A DNA stretch of 64,000 bases from Atherix ibis. Lineage: Eukaryota > Arthropoda > Insecta > Diptera > Athericidae. This document shows, in pieces, positions 1 through 12,010 of the stretch. Under the pieces are notes generated by a model that saw only the letters and a list, made by a program, of their open reading frames with translations, was not told the DNA's origin and searched no databases. The stretch's first letter is position 1. Each line of letters starts with the position of its first letter. The stretch spans positions 60,116,951 to 60,180,950 of the forward strand of contig OY282608.1 in NCBI GenBank assembly GCA_958298945.1, given 5' to 3'. A program made the position numbers and the translations under genes.

Positions 1-3000
1 TGTTGGCTTGTTGGTTTGTTGGTTTGTTGGTTTGTTGGTTTGTTGGTTTGTTGGTTTGTTGGTTTGTTCGTTTGTTCGTTTGTTGGTTTGTTGGTTTGTT
101 GGTTTGTTGGTTTGTTTGTTTGTTGGTTTGTTCGTTTGTTGGCTTGTTGGTTTATTGGCTTGTTGGCTTGTTGGTTTGTTGGTTTGTTGTCTTGTTGGTT
201 TGTTCGTTTGTTGGCTTGTTGGTTTGTTGGTTTGTTGGTTTTTTAGTTTGTTGGCTTGTTGGTTTGTTGGTTTGTTGGTTTTTTGGTTTGTTGGTTTGTT
301 GGTTTGTTGGTTTTTTGGTTTGTTGGTTTGTTGGTTTGTTCGTTTATTGGCTTGTTGGTTTGTTCGTTTGTTGGTTTGCTGGTTTGTTGGTTTGTTGGTT
401 TTTAGGTTTGTTGGTTTGTTGGTTTGTTGGTTTGTCGGTTTGTTGGTTTTTTGGTTTGTTGGCTTGTTGGTTTGTTGGTTTGTTGGTTTGTTGGTTTGTT
501 TATTTGTTGGTTTGTTCGTTTATTGGTTTTTTTGTTTGTTGGCGTGTTGGTTTGTTGGTTTGTTGGCTTGTTGGTTTGTTGGTTTGTTGGTTTGTTGGTT
601 TGTTGGTTTGTTGGTTTGTTTATTTGTTGGTTTGTTCGTTTATTGGCTTGTTGGTTTGTTGGCTTGTTGGCTTGTTGGCTTGTTGGTTTGTTGTCTTGTT
701 GGTTTGTTCGTTTGTTGGCTTGTTGGTTTGTTGGTTTGTTGGTTTTTTAGTTTGTTGGCTTGTTGGTTTGTTGGTTTGTTGGTTTTTTGGTTTGTTGGTT
801 TGTTGGTTTGTTGGTTTTTTGGTTTGTTGGTTTGTTGGTTTGTTGGTTTGTTGGTTTGTTGGTTTGTCGGTTTGTTGGTTTTTTGGTTTGTTGGCTTGTT
901 GGTTTGTTGATTTGTTAGTTTGTTGGTTTGTTGGATTGTTGGTTTGTTGGTTTGTTCGTTTGTTGGTTTGTTGGTTTGTTGGCTTGTTGGTTTGTTGGTT
1001 TGTTAGTTTGTTGGTTTGTTGGTTTGTTGGTTTGTTGGTTTGTTGGTTTTTTTGTTTGTTGGTTTGTTGGTTTGCTGGCTTGTTGGCTTGTTGGTTTGTT
1101 GGTTTGTTGGTTTGTTGGTTTGTTGGTTTGTTGGTTTGTTGGTTTGTTCGTTTGTTGGTTTGTTGGTTTGTTGGTTTGTTGGTTTGTTGGTTTGTTTGTT
1201 TGTTGGTTTGTTCGATTGTTGGCTTGTTGGTTTATTGGCTTGTTGGCTTGTTGGTTTGTTGGTTTGTTGTCTTGTTGGTTTGTTCGTTTGTTGGCTTGTT
1301 GGTTTGTTGGTTTGTTGGTTTTTTGGTTTGTTGGCTTGTTGGTTTGTTGGTTTGTTGGTTTTTTGGTTTGTTGGTTTGTTGGTTTGTTGGTTTGTTGGTT
1401 TTTTGGTTTGTTGGTTTGTTGGTTTGTTGGTTTGTTGGTTTGTTGGTTTGTTGGCTTGTTGGTTTGTTGGTTTGTTGGTTTGTTTGTTTGCTCGTTTGTT
1501 GGTTTGTTGGTTTGTTGGTTTGTTGGTTGGTTGGTTTGTTGGTTTGTTGGTTTGTTGGTTTGTTGGTTTGTTGGTTTGTTGGCTTGTTGGTTTCTTGGTT
1601 TGTTGGTTTGTTGGCTTGTTGGTTTGTTGGTTTGTTGGTTTGTTGGTTTGTTGGTTTGTTGGTTTGTTGGTGTGTTGGTTTATTTGTTTGTTGGTTTGAT
1701 GGTTTGTTGTTTTGTTGGTTTGTTGGTTTGTTGGTTTGTTGGTTTGTTGGTTACTTTGTTTGTTGGTTTGTTGGTTTTTTGGTTTGTGGCTTGTTGGTTT
1801 GTTGATTTCTTGGTTTGTTTGTTTCTTGGTTTGTTGGTTTGTTGGTTTGTTGGTTACTTGGTTTGTTGGTTTGTTGGTTTGTTGGTTTGTTGGTTTGTTC
1901 GTTTGTTGGTTTGTTGGTTTGTTCGTTTGTTGGTTTGTTGGTTTGTTGGTTTCTTGATTTGTTGGTTTGTTGGTTTGTTCGTTTGTTGGCTTGTTGGTTT
2001 GTTGGCTTTTTGGCTTATTAGTTTGTTGGTTTGTTCATTTGTTGGTTTGTTCGTTTGTTGGTTTGTTGGTTTGTTGGTTTCTTGGTTACCTGGTTTGTTG
2101 GTTTGTTCGTTTGTTGGTTTGTTGGTTTGTTGGTTTGTTAGTTTGTTGGTTTGTTGGTTTGTTGGTTTGTTGGTTGGTTGGTTTGTTGATTTGTTGGCTT
2201 GTTGGCTTGTTGGTTTGTTGGCTTGTTGGTTTGTTCGTTTGTTGGCTTGTTCGTTTGTTGGTTTGTTGGTTTGTTGGTATCTTGGTTACCTGGTTTGTTG
2301 GTTTGTTGGTTTGTTGGTTTGTTCGTTTGTTGGTTTGTTGGTTTGTTGGTTTGTTCGTTTGTTGGTTTGTTCGTTTGTTGGTTTGTTTGTTTTGTTGGTT
2401 TGTTGGTTTGTTGGTTTGTTGGTTTGTTGGCTTGTTGGTTTGTTGGTTTGTTGGTTTGTTGGTTTGTTGGTTTGTTGGTTTGTTGGTTTGTTGGTTTGTT
2501 GGTTTTTTGGTTTTTTGGTTTGTTGGTTTGTTGGTTTGTTGGTTTGTTTGTTTTTTGGTTAGTTGGTTTGTTAGTTTGTTAATTTGTTGGCTTGTTGGTT
2601 TGTTCGTTTGTTGGCTTGTTGGTTTGTTGGTTTGTTGGTTTGTTGGTTTGTTGGTTTGTTGGTTTGCTGGTTTCTTGGTTACCTGGTTTGTTGGTTTGTT
2701 GGTTTGTTGGTTTGTTGGTTTGTTGGTTTATTGGTTTGTTGGTTTGTTGGTTACTTGGTTTGTTTGTTGGTTGGTTTTTTGGTTTGTTGGCTTGTTGGCT
2801 TGTTGGTTTGTTGGCTTGTTGGCTTGTTGGTTTGTCGGTTTGTTGGTTTGTTGGTTTGTTGGTTTGTTGGTTTGTTGGTTTGTTGGTTTGTTGGCTTGTT
2901 GGTTTGTCGGTTTTTTGGTTTGTTGGTTTGTTGGTTTGTTGGTTTGTTGGTTTGTTGGTTTGTTGGTTTGTTGGTTTGTTGGTTTGTTGGTTTTTTTGTT

Positions 3001-3215
3001 TGTTGGTTTGTTGGCTTTTTGGCTTGTTGGTTTGTTGGTTTGTTGGTTTGTTGGTTTGTGGGTTAGTTGGTTTGTTGGTTTGTTGATTTGTTGGTTTGTT
3101 GGCTTGTTCGCTTGTTGCTTTGTTGGTTTGTTGGTTTGTTGGTTTGTTGGTTTGTTGGTTTGTTGGTTTGTTGGTTTGTTGGTTTGTTAGTTTGTTGGCT
3201 TGTTAGTTTGTTGGT
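1..3215. repeat. Domain A, left part: partly ordered variant units
   Basis: No gene is present. The first 1.5 kb contains short imperfect repeats of a block marked by the variant TTGTCTTG, at 187, 691 and 1,267 (spacings 504 and 576 bp, exactly 63 and 72 units). The same block recurs later at 5,274, 7,513 and 11,192, so this stretch is related to the copies downstream. The part from about 1,700 to 3,200 is more irregular: it has several TTGGTTAC units followed by CTGG or TTGG (near 1,750, 1,850, 2,085, 2,285, 2,680, 2,750) and short T-rich units near 2,500-2,550. I could not align this second part as one clean copy of anything else in the window. Confidence 0.85.
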
Positions 3216-5454
3216 TTGTTGGCTTGTTGGCTTGTTGGTTTGTTGGCTTGTTGGTTTGTTGGTTTGTTGGTTTGTTGGTTTGTTAATTACTTGGTTTGTT
3301 GGTTTGTTGGTGTGTTCGTTTGTTGGTTTCTTGATTTGTTCGTTTGTTGGTTTGTTGGCTTGTTGGGTTGTTTGTTTGTTGGTTTGTTTGGTTGTTGGTT
3401 TGTTCGTTTATTGGCTTGTTGGTTTGTTCGTTTGTTGGTTTGCTGGTTTGTTGGTTTGTTGGTTTTTAGGTTTGTTGGTTTGTTGGTTTGTTGGTTTGTT
3501 GGTTCGTTGGTTTGTTGGTTTGTTGGTTTGTTGGTTTGTTGGTTTGTTGGTTTGTTGGTTTGTTGGTTTGTTAGCTTATTGGCTTGTTGGGTTGTTGGTT
3601 TGATGGTTTGTTGGTTTGTTGGTTTGTTGGTTGGTTGGTTTGTTCGTTTGTTGGTTTGTTGGTTTGTTGGTTTGTTGGTTTGTTGGTTTGTTGGTTTGTT
3701 GGTTTGTTGGCTTGCTGGCTTGTTGGCTTGTTGGCTTGTTGGTTTGTTGGTTTGTTGGCTTGTTGGTTTGTTGGTTTGTTGGTTTGTTGGTTCGTTGGTT
3801 TGTTGGCTTGTTGGTTTGTTGGATTGTTGGTTTGTTGGTTTGTTTAAATGTTGGTTTGTTCGTTTGTTGGTTTGTTGGTTTGTTGGTTTGTTTGTTTGTT
3901 GGCTTGTTGGTTTGGTGGTTTGTTGGTTTGTTGGTTTGTTTGTTTGTTGGTTTGTTCGTTTGTTGGTTTTTTTGTTTGTTGGCGTGTTGGTTTGTTGGTT
4001 TGTTGGTTTGTTGGCTTGTTGGTTTGTTGGTTTGTTGGTTTGTTGGTTTGTTGGTTTGTTGGTTTGTTTATTTGTTGGTTTGTTCGTTTATTGGCTTGTT
4101 GGTTTGTTGGCTTGTTGGCTTGTTGGCTTGTTGATTTGTTGGTTTGTTGGTTTGTTGGTTTGTTGGTTTGTTGGTTACTTGGTTTGTTGGTTGTTGGTTT
4201 GTTGGTTTGTTGGTTTGTTCGTTTGTTGGTTTGTTGGTTTGTTCGTTTGTTGGTTTGTTGGTTTGTTGGTTTGTTGGTTTGTTCGTTTGTTGGCTTGTTG
4301 GTTTGTTGGCTTTTTGGCTTATTGGTTTGTTGGTTTGTTCATTTGTTGGTTTGTTCGTTTGTTGGTTTGTTGGTTTGTTGGTTTCTTGGTTACCTGGTTT
4401 GTTGGTTTGTTGGTTTGTTGGCTTGTTAGTTTGTTTGTTTGTTGGCTTGTTGGCTTGTTGGTTTGTCGGCTTGTTGGTTTGTTGGTTTGTTGGTTTGTTA
4501 ATTACTTGGTTTGTTGGTTTGTTGGTTTGTTCGTTTGTTGGTTTCTTGATTTGTTCGTTTGTTGGTTTGTTGGCTTGTTGGGTTGTTGGTTTGTTGGTTT
4601 GTTTGTTTGTTGGTTTGTTCGTTTATTGGCTTGTTGGTTTGTTCGTTTGTTGGTTTGCTGGTTTGTTGGTTTGTTGGTTTTTAGGTTTGTTGGTTTGTTG
4701 GTTTGTTGGTTTGTTGGTTTGTTGGTTTGTTGGTTTGTTGGTTTGTTGGCTTATTGGCTTGTTGGGTTGTTGGTTTGATGGTTTGTTGGTTTGTTGGTTT
4801 GTTGGTTGGTTGGTTTGTTCGTTTGTTGGTTTGTTGGTTTGTTGGTTTGTTGGTTTGTTGGTTTGCTGGTTTGTTGGTTTGTTGGCTTGCTGGCTTGTTG
4901 GTTTTTTGGCTTGTTGGCTTGTTGGTTTGTTGGTTTGTTGGCTTGTTGGTTTGTTGGTTTGTTGGTTTGTTGGTTTGTTGGTTTGTTGGTTTGTTGGTTT
5001 GTTGGCTTGTTGGTTTGTTGGTTTGTTAGTTTGTTGGTTTGTTGGTTTGTTGGTTTGTTGGTTTGTTGGTTTTTTTGTTTGTTGGTTTGTTGGCTTGTTG
5101 GCTTGTTGGTTTGTTGGTTTGTTGGTTTGTTGGTTTGTTGGTTTGTTGGTTTGTTGGTTTGTTCGTTTGTTGGTTTGTTGGTTTGTTGGTTTGTTGGTTT
5201 GTTTGTTTGTTGGTTTGTTCGTTTGTTGGCTTGTTGGTTTATTGGCTTGTTGGCTTGTTGGTTTGTTGGTTTGTTGTCTTGTTGGTTTGTTCGTTTGTTG
5301 GCTTGTTGGTTTGTTGGTTTGTTGGTTTTTTAGTTTGTTGGCTTGTTGGTTTGTTGGTTTGTTGGTTTTTTGGTTTGTTGGTTTGTTGGTTTGTTGGTTT
5401 TTTGGTTTGTTGGTTTGTTGGTTTGTTGGTTTGTTGGTTTGTTGGTTTGTTGGT
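3216..5454. repeat. Domain A higher-order repeat, copy 1 (offset 2,231 bp)
   Basis: This block matches the next one at an offset of exactly 2,231 bp. Landmarks that keep that offset are the rare unit TTAATTAC (3,283 to 5,514, and 4,498 to 6,729) and the variant GGCGTGTTGG (3,981 to 6,212). Translated as a visual aid, long stretches are identical between copies: 3,584-3,847 with 5,815-6,078, and 3,848-4,429 with 6,079-6,660. From about 5,100 the offset becomes 2,239, meaning one extra 8-bp unit in the second copy. Edges fall inside near-perfect unit runs and are uncertain by tens of bases. Confidence 0.92.
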
Positions 5455-8400
5455 TTGTTGGTTTGTTGGTTTGTTGGTTTTTAGGTTTGTTGGTTTGTTG
5501 GTTTGTTGGTTTGTTAATTACTTGGTTTGTTGGTTTGTTGGTGTGTTCGTTTGTTGGTTTCTTGATTTGTTCGTTTGTTGGTTTGTTGGCTTGTTGGGTT
5601 GTTGGTTTGTTGGTTTGTTTGGTTGTTGGTTTGTTCGTTTATTGGCTTGTTGGTTTGTTCGTTTGTTGGTTTGCTGGTTTGTTGGTTTGTTGGTTTTTAG
5701 GTTTGTTGGTTTGTTGGTTTGTTGGTTTGTTGGTTCGTTGGTTTGTTGGTTTGTTGGTTTGTTCGTTTGTTGGTTTGTTGGTTTGTTGGTTTGTTGGTTT
5801 GTTAGCTTATTGGCTTGTTGGGTTGTTGGTTTGATGGTTTGTTGGTTTGTTGGTTTGTTGGTTGGTTGGTTTGTTCGTTTGTTGGTTTGTTGGTTTGTTG
5901 GTTTGTTGGTTTGTTGGTTTGTTGGTTTGTTGGTTTGTTGGCTTGCTGGCTTGTTGGCTTGTTGGCTTGTTGGTTTGTTGGTTTGTTGGCTTGTTGGTTT
6001 GTTGGTTTGTTGGTTTGTTGGTTCGTTGGTTTGTTGGCTTGTTGGTTTGTTGGATTGTTGGTTTGTTGGTTTGTTTAAATGTTGGTTTGTTCGTTTGTTG
6101 GTTTGTTGGTTTGTTGGTTTGTTTGTTTGTTGGCTTGTTGGTTTGGTGGTTTGTTGGTTTGTTGGTTTGTTTGTTTGTTGGTTTGTTCGTTTGTTGGTTT
6201 TTTTGTTTGTTGGCGTGTTGGTTTGTTGGTTTGTTGGTTTGTTGGCTTGTTGGTTTGTTGGTTTGTTGGTTTGTTGGTTTGTTGGTTTGTTGGTTTGTTT
6301 ATTTGTTGGTTTGTTCGTTTATTGGCTTGTTGGTTTGTTGGCTTGTTGGCTTGTTGGCTTGTTGATTTGTTGGTTTGTTGGTTTGTTGGTTTGTTGGTTT
6401 GTTGGTTACTTGGTTTGTTGGTTGTTGGTTTGTTGGTTTGTTGGTTTGTTCGTTTGTTGGTTTGTTGGTTTGTTCGTTTGTTGGTTTGTTGGTTTGTTGG
6501 TTTGTTGGTTTGTTCGTTTGTTGGCTTGTTGGTTTGTTGGCTTTTTGGCTTATTGGTTTGTTGGTTTGTTCATTTGTTGGTTTGTTCGTTTGTTGGTTTG
6601 TTGGTTTGTTGGTTTCTTGGTTACCTGGTTTGTTGGTTTGTTGGTTTGTTGGCTTGTTAGTTTGTTTGTTTGTTGGCTTGTTGGCTTGTTGGTTTGTCGG
6701 CTTGTTGGTTTGTTGGTTTGTTGGTTTGTTAATTACTTGGTTTGTTGGTTTGTTGGTTTGTTCGTTTGTTGGTTTCTTGATTTGTTCGTTTGTTGGTTTG
6801 TTGGCTTGTTGGGTTGTTGGTTTGTTGGTTTGTTTGTTTGTTGGTTTGTTCGTTTATTGGCTTGTTGGTTTGTTCGTTTGTTGGTTTGCTGGTTTGTTGG
6901 TTTGTTGGTTTTTAGGTTTGTTGGTTTGTTGGTTTGTTGGTTTGTTGGTTTGTTGGTTTGTTGGTTTGTTGGTTTGTTGGCTTATTGGCTTGTTGGGTTG
7001 TTGGTTTGATGGTTTGTTGGTTTGTTGGTTTGTTGGTTGGTTGGTTTGTTCGTTTGTTGGTTTGTTGGTTTGTTGGTTTGTTGGTTTGTTGGTTTGCTGG
7101 TTTGTTGGTTTGTTGGCTTGCTGGCTTGTTGGTTTTTTGGCTTGTTGGCTTGTTGGTTTGTTGGTTTGTTGGCTTGTTGGTTTGTTGGTTTGTTGGTTTG
7201 TTGGTTTGTTGGTTTGTTGGTTTGTTGGTTTGTTGGCTTGTTGGTTTGTTGGTTTGTTAGTTTGTTGGTTTGTTGGTTTGTTGGTTTGTTGGTTTGTTGG
7301 TTTTTTTGTTTGTTGGTTTGTTGGCTTGTTGGCTTGTTGGTTTGTTGGTTTGTTGGTTTGTTGGTTTGTTGGTTTGTTGGTTTGTTGGTTTGTTGGTTTG
7401 TTCGTTTGTTGGTTTGTTGGTTTGTTGGTTTGTTGGTTTGTTTGTTTGTTGGTTTGTTCGTTTGTTGGCTTGTTGGTTTATTGGCTTGTTGGCTTGTTGG
7501 TTTGTTGGTTTGTTGTCTTGTTGGTTTGTTCGTTTGTTGGCTTGTTGGTTTGTTGGTTTGTTGGTTTTTTAGTTTGTTGGCTTGTTGGTTTGTTGGTTTG
7601 TTGGTTTTTTGGTTTGCTGGTTTGTTGGTTTGTTGGTTTTTTGGTTTGTTGGTTTGTTGGTTTGTTGGTTTGTTGGTTTGTTGGTTTGTTGGTTTGTTGG
7701 TTTGTTGGTTTGTTGTCTTATTGGCTTGTTGGGTTGTTGGTTTGATGGTTTGTTGGTTTGTTGGTTTGTTGGTTGGTTGGTTTGTTCGTTTGTTGGTTTG
7801 TTGGTTTGTTGGTTTGTTGGTTTGTTGGTTTGTTGGTTTGTTGGTTTGTTGGTTTGTTGGCTTGCTGGCTTGTTGGTTTTTTGGCTTGTTGGCTTGTTGG
7901 TTTGTTGGTTTGTTGGCTTGTTGGTTTGTTGGTTTGTTGGTTTGTTGGTTTGTTGGTTTGTTGGCTTGTTGGTTTGTTTATTTGTTGGTTTGTTCGTTTG
8001 TTGGTTTGTTGGTTTGTTGGTTTGTTTGTTTGTTGGCTTGTTGGTTTGGTGGTTTGTTGGTTTGTTGGTTTGTTGGTTTGTTTATTTGTTGGTTTGTTTG
8101 TTTATTGGCTTGTTGGTTTGTTGGCTTGTTGGCTTGTTGGTTTGTTGGTTTGTTGGTTTGTTGGTTTGTTGGTTTGTTGGTTTGTTGGTTTGTTTATTTG
8201 TTGGTTTGTTCGTTTATTGGCTTGTTGGTTTGTTGGCTTGTTGGCTTGTTGGCTTGTTGATTTGTTGGTTTGTTGGTTTGTTGGTTTGTTGGTTTGTTGG
8301 TTTGTTTATTTGTTGGTTTGTTCGTTTATTGGCTTGTTGGTTTTTTGGCTTGTTGGCTTGTTGGTTTGTTGGTTTGTTGGCTTGTTGGTTTGTTGGTTTG

Positions 8401-9140
8401 TTGGTTTGTTAGTTTGTTGGTTTGTTGGTTTTTTGGTTTGTTGGTTTGTTGGTTTGTTGGTTTGTTGGTTTTTTGGTTTGTTGGTTTGTTGGTTTGTTGG
8501 TTTGTTGGTTTGTTGGTTTGTTGGTTTGTTGGTTTGTTGGTTTGTTGTCTTATTGGCTTGTTGGGTTGTTGGTTTGATGGTTTGTTGGTTTGTTGGTTTG
8601 TTGGTTGGTTGGTTTGTTCGTTTGTTGGTTTGTTGGTTTGTTGGTTTGTTGGTTTGTTGGTTTGTTGGTTTGTTGGTTTGTTGGTTTGTTGGCTTGCTGG
8701 CTTGTTGGTTTTTTGGCTTGTTGGCTTGTTGGTTTGTTGGTTTGTTGGCTTGTTGGTTTGTTGGTTTGTTGGTTTGTTGGTTTGTTGGCTTGTTGGTTTG
8801 TTTATTTGTTGGTTTGTTCGTTTGTTGGTTTGTTGGTTTGTTGGTTTGTTTGTTTGTTGGCTTGTTGGTTTGGTGGTTTGTTGGTTTGTTGGTTTGTTGG
8901 TTTGTTTATTTGTTGGTTTGTTTGTTTATTGGCTTGTTGGTTTGTTGGCTTGTTGGCTTGTTGGTTTGTTGGTTTGTTGGTTTGTTGGTTTGTTGGTTTG
9001 TTGGTTTGTTGGTTTGTTTATTTGTTGGTTTGTTCGTTTATTGGCTTGTTGGTTTGTTGGCTTGTTGGCTTGTTGGCTTGTTGATTTGTTGGTTTGTTGG
9101 TTTGTTGGTTTGTTGGTTTGTTGGTTTGTTGGTTTGTTGG
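5455..9140. repeat. Domain A higher-order repeat, copy 2 (3,679-bp version)
   Basis: The first part repeats copy 1 (offset 2,231-2,239 bp). The whole block then recurs at an offset of 3,679 bp: TTAATTAC at 5,514 and 6,729 matches 9,193 and 10,408; GGCGTGTTGG at 6,212 matches 9,891; TTGTCTTG at 7,513 matches 11,192. It is longer than copy 1 because it contains an internal 832-bp tandem duplication, listed separately. Identity to copy 3 is very high up to about 8,330. I noticed only isolated single-base differences, for example TTGGTTTG followed by CTGG at 7,617 where copy 3 has TTGG. Confidence 0.92.
7580..9140. repeat. 832-bp tandem duplication nested in copy 2
   Basis: The string TTGTCTTATTGG, followed by a GGGTTG unit and a unit ending in GATGG, occurs at 7,713 and again at 8,545, exactly 832 bp (104 units) apart. 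The variant order after each is the same: a TTGGTTGG unit, a TTCG unit, a run of perfect units, then a CTGGCTTG cluster. The second copy runs to about 9,100, where the next higher-order copy begins. This nested duplication helps to explain why copy 2 is longer than copy 1. Confidence 0.85.
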
Positions 9141-12010
9141 TTTGTTGGTTTGTTGGTTTTTAGGTTTGTTGGTTTGTTGGTTTGTTGGTTTGTTAATTAC
9201 TTGGTTTGTTGGTTTGTTGGTGTGTTCGTTTGTTGGTTTCTTGATTTGTTCGTTTGTTGGTTTGTTGGCTTGTTGGGTTGTTGGTTTGTTGGTTTGTTTG
9301 GTTGTTGGTTTGTTCGTTTATTGGCTTGTTGGTTTGTTCGTTTGTTGGTTTGCTGGTTTGTTGGTTTGTTGGTTTTTAGGTTTGTTGGTTTGTTGGTTTG
9401 TTGGTTTGTTGGTTCGTTGGTTTGTTGGTATGTTGGTTTGTTGGTTTGTTGGTTTGTTGGTTTGTTGGTTTGTTGGTTTGTTAGCTTATTGGCTTGTTGG
9501 GTTGTTGGTTTGATGGTTTGTTGGTTTGTTGGTTTGTTGGTTGGTTGGTTTGTTCGTTTGTTGGTTTGTTGGTTTGTTGGTTTGTTGGTTTGTTGGTTTG
9601 TTGGTTTGTTGGTTTGTTGGCTTGCTGGCTTGTTGGCTTGTTGGCTTGTTGGTTTGTTGGTTTGTTGGCTTGTTGGTTTGTTGGTTTGTTGGTTTGTTGG
9701 TTCGTTGGTTTGTTGGCTTGTTGGTTTGTTGGATTGTTGGTTTGTTGGTTTGTTTAAATGTTGGTTTGTTCGTTTGTTGGTTTGTTGGTTTGTTGGTTTG
9801 TTTGTTTGTTGGCTTGTTGGTTTGGTGGTTTGTTGGTTTGTTGGTTTGTTTGTTTGTTGGTTTGTTCGTTTGTTGGTTTTTTTGTTTGTTGGCGTGTTGG
9901 TTTGTTGGTTTGTTGGTTTGTTGGCTTGTTGGTTTGTTGGTTTGTTGGTTTGTTGGTTTGTTGGTTTGTTGGTTTGTTTATTTGTTGGTTTGTTCGTTTA
10001 TTGGCTTGTTGGTTTGTTGGCTTGTTGGCTTGTTGGCTTGTTGATTTGTTGGTTTGTTGGTTTGTTGGTTTGTTGGTTTGTTGGTTACTTGGTTTGTTGG
10101 TTGTTGGTTTGTTGGTTTGTTGGTTTGTTCGTTTGTTGGTTTGTTGGTTTGTTCGTTTGTTGGTTTGTTGGTTTGTTGGTTTGTTGGTTTGTTCGTTTGT
10201 TGGCTTGTTGGTTTGTTGGCTTTTTGGCTTATTGGTTTGTTGGTTTGTTCATTTGTTGGTTTGTTCGTTTGTTGGTTTGTTGGTTTGTTGGTTTCTTGGT
10301 TACCTGGTTTGTTGGTTTGTTGGTTTGTTGGCTTGTTAGTTTGTTTGTTTGTTGGCTTGTTGGCTTGTTGGTTTGTCGGCTTGTTGGTTTGTTGGTTTGT
10401 TGGTTTGTTAATTACTTGGTTTGTTGGTTTGTTGGTTTGTTCGTTTGTTGGTTTCTTGATTTGTTCGTTTGTTGGTTTGTTGGCTTGTTGGGTTGTTGGT
10501 TTGTTGGTTTGTTTGTTTGTTGGTTTGTTCGTTTATTGGCTTGTTGGTTTGTTCGTTTGTTGGTTTGCTGGTTTGTTGGTTTGTTGGTTTTTAGGTTTGT
10601 TGGTTTGTTGGTTTGTTGGTTTGTTGGTTTGTTGGTTTGTTGGTTTGTTGGTTTGTTGGCTTATTGGCTTGTTGGGTTGTTGGTTTGATGGTTTGTTGGT
10701 TTGTTGGTTTGTTGGTTGGTTGGTTTGTTCGTTTGTTGGTTTGTTGGTTTGTTGGTTTGTTGGTTTGTTGGTTTGCTGGTTTGTTGGTTTGTTGGCTTGC
10801 TGGCTTGTTGGTTTTTTGGCTTGTTGGCTTGTTGGTTTGTTGGTTTGTTGGCTTGTTGGTTTGTTGGTTTGTTGGTTTGTTGGTTTGTTGGTTTGTTGGT
10901 TTGTTGGTTTGTTGGCTTGTTGGTTTGTTGGTTTGTTAGTTTGTTGGTTTGTTGGTTTGTTGGTTTGTTGGTTTGTTGGTTTTTTTGTTTGTTGGTTTGT
11001 TGGCTTGTTGGCTTGTTGGTTTGTTGGTTTGTTGGTTTGTTGGTTTGTTGGTTTGTTGGTTTGTTGGTTTGTTGGTTTGTTCGTTTGTTGGTTTGTTGGT
11101 TTGTTGGTTTGTTGGTTTGTTTGTTTGTTGGTTTGTTCGTTTGTTGGCTTGTTGGTTTATTGGCTTGTTGGCTTGTTGGTTTGTTGGTTTGTTGTCTTGT
11201 TGGTTTGTTCCTTTGTTGGCTTGTTGGTTTGTTGGTTTGTTGGTTTTTTAGTTTGTTGGCTTGTTGGTTTGTTGGTTTGTTGGTTTTTTGGTTTGTTGGT
11301 TTGTTGGTTTGTTGGTTTTTTGGTTTGTTGGTTTGTTGGTTTGTTGGTTTGTTGGTTTGTTGGTTTGTTGGTTTGTTGGTTTGTTGGTTTGTTGTCTTAT
11401 TGGCTTGTTGGGTTGTTGGTTTGATGGTTTGTTGGTTTGTTGGTTTGTTGGTTGGTTGGTTTGTTCGTTTGTTGGTTTGTTGGTTTGTTGGTTTGTTGGT
11501 TTGTTGGTTTGTTGGTTTGTTGGTTTGTTGGTTTGTTGGTTTGTTGGCTTGCTGGCTTGTTGGTTTTTTGGCTTGTTGGCTTGTTGGTTTGTTGGTTTGT
11601 TGGCTTGTTGGTTTGTTGGTTTGTTGGTTTGTTGGTTTGTTGGCTTGTTGGTTTGTTTATTTGTTGGTTTGTTCGTTTGTTGGTTTGTTGGTTTGTTGGT
11701 TTGTTTGTTTGTTGGCTTGTTGGTTTGGTGGTTTGTTGGTTTGTTGGTTTGTTGGTTTGTTTATTTGTTGGTTTGTTTGTTTATTGGCTTGTTGGTTTGT
11801 TGGCTTGTTGGCTTGTTGGTTTGTTGGTTTGTTGGTTTGTTGGTTTGTTGGTTTGTTGGTTTGTTGGTTTGTTTATTTGTTGGTTTGTTCGTTTATTGGC
11901 TTGTTGGTTTGTTGGCTTGTTGGCTTGTTGGCTTGTTGATTTGTTGGTTTGTTGGTTTGTTGGTTTGTTGGTTTGTTGGTTTGTTTATTTGTTGGTTTGT
12001 TCGTTTATTG
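9141..12010. repeat. Domain A higher-order repeat, copy 3 (offset 3,679 bp from copy 2)
   Basis: It is near-identical to about 5,470-8,330 at an offset of 3,679 bp over roughly 2.86 kb. Differences seen are single bases: GTATG at about 9,429 is not in copy 2, CCTTTG at about 11,210 replaces CGTTTG, and 11,297 lacks the CTGG change of copy 2. The match stops near 12,010, where copy 2 goes on to TTGGTTTTTTGGCTTG and copy 3 switches to a TTCGTTTG unit. That switch is a mosaic breakpoint. Confidence 0.92.

Noticed and set aside
7758..10688. 976-codon open frame on the + strand and many others of 60-800 codons, resembling Cys/Trp/Phe/Leu-rich multi-span membrane proteins
   Set aside because: The consensus repeat has no stop codon in any frame and gives the same octapeptide in all three + frames. 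Overlapping frames are equally open, starts are the unit's own TTG, and frames end only where random variants make TAG, TAA or TGA. No domain, ribosome binding site, intron or codon preference is visible.
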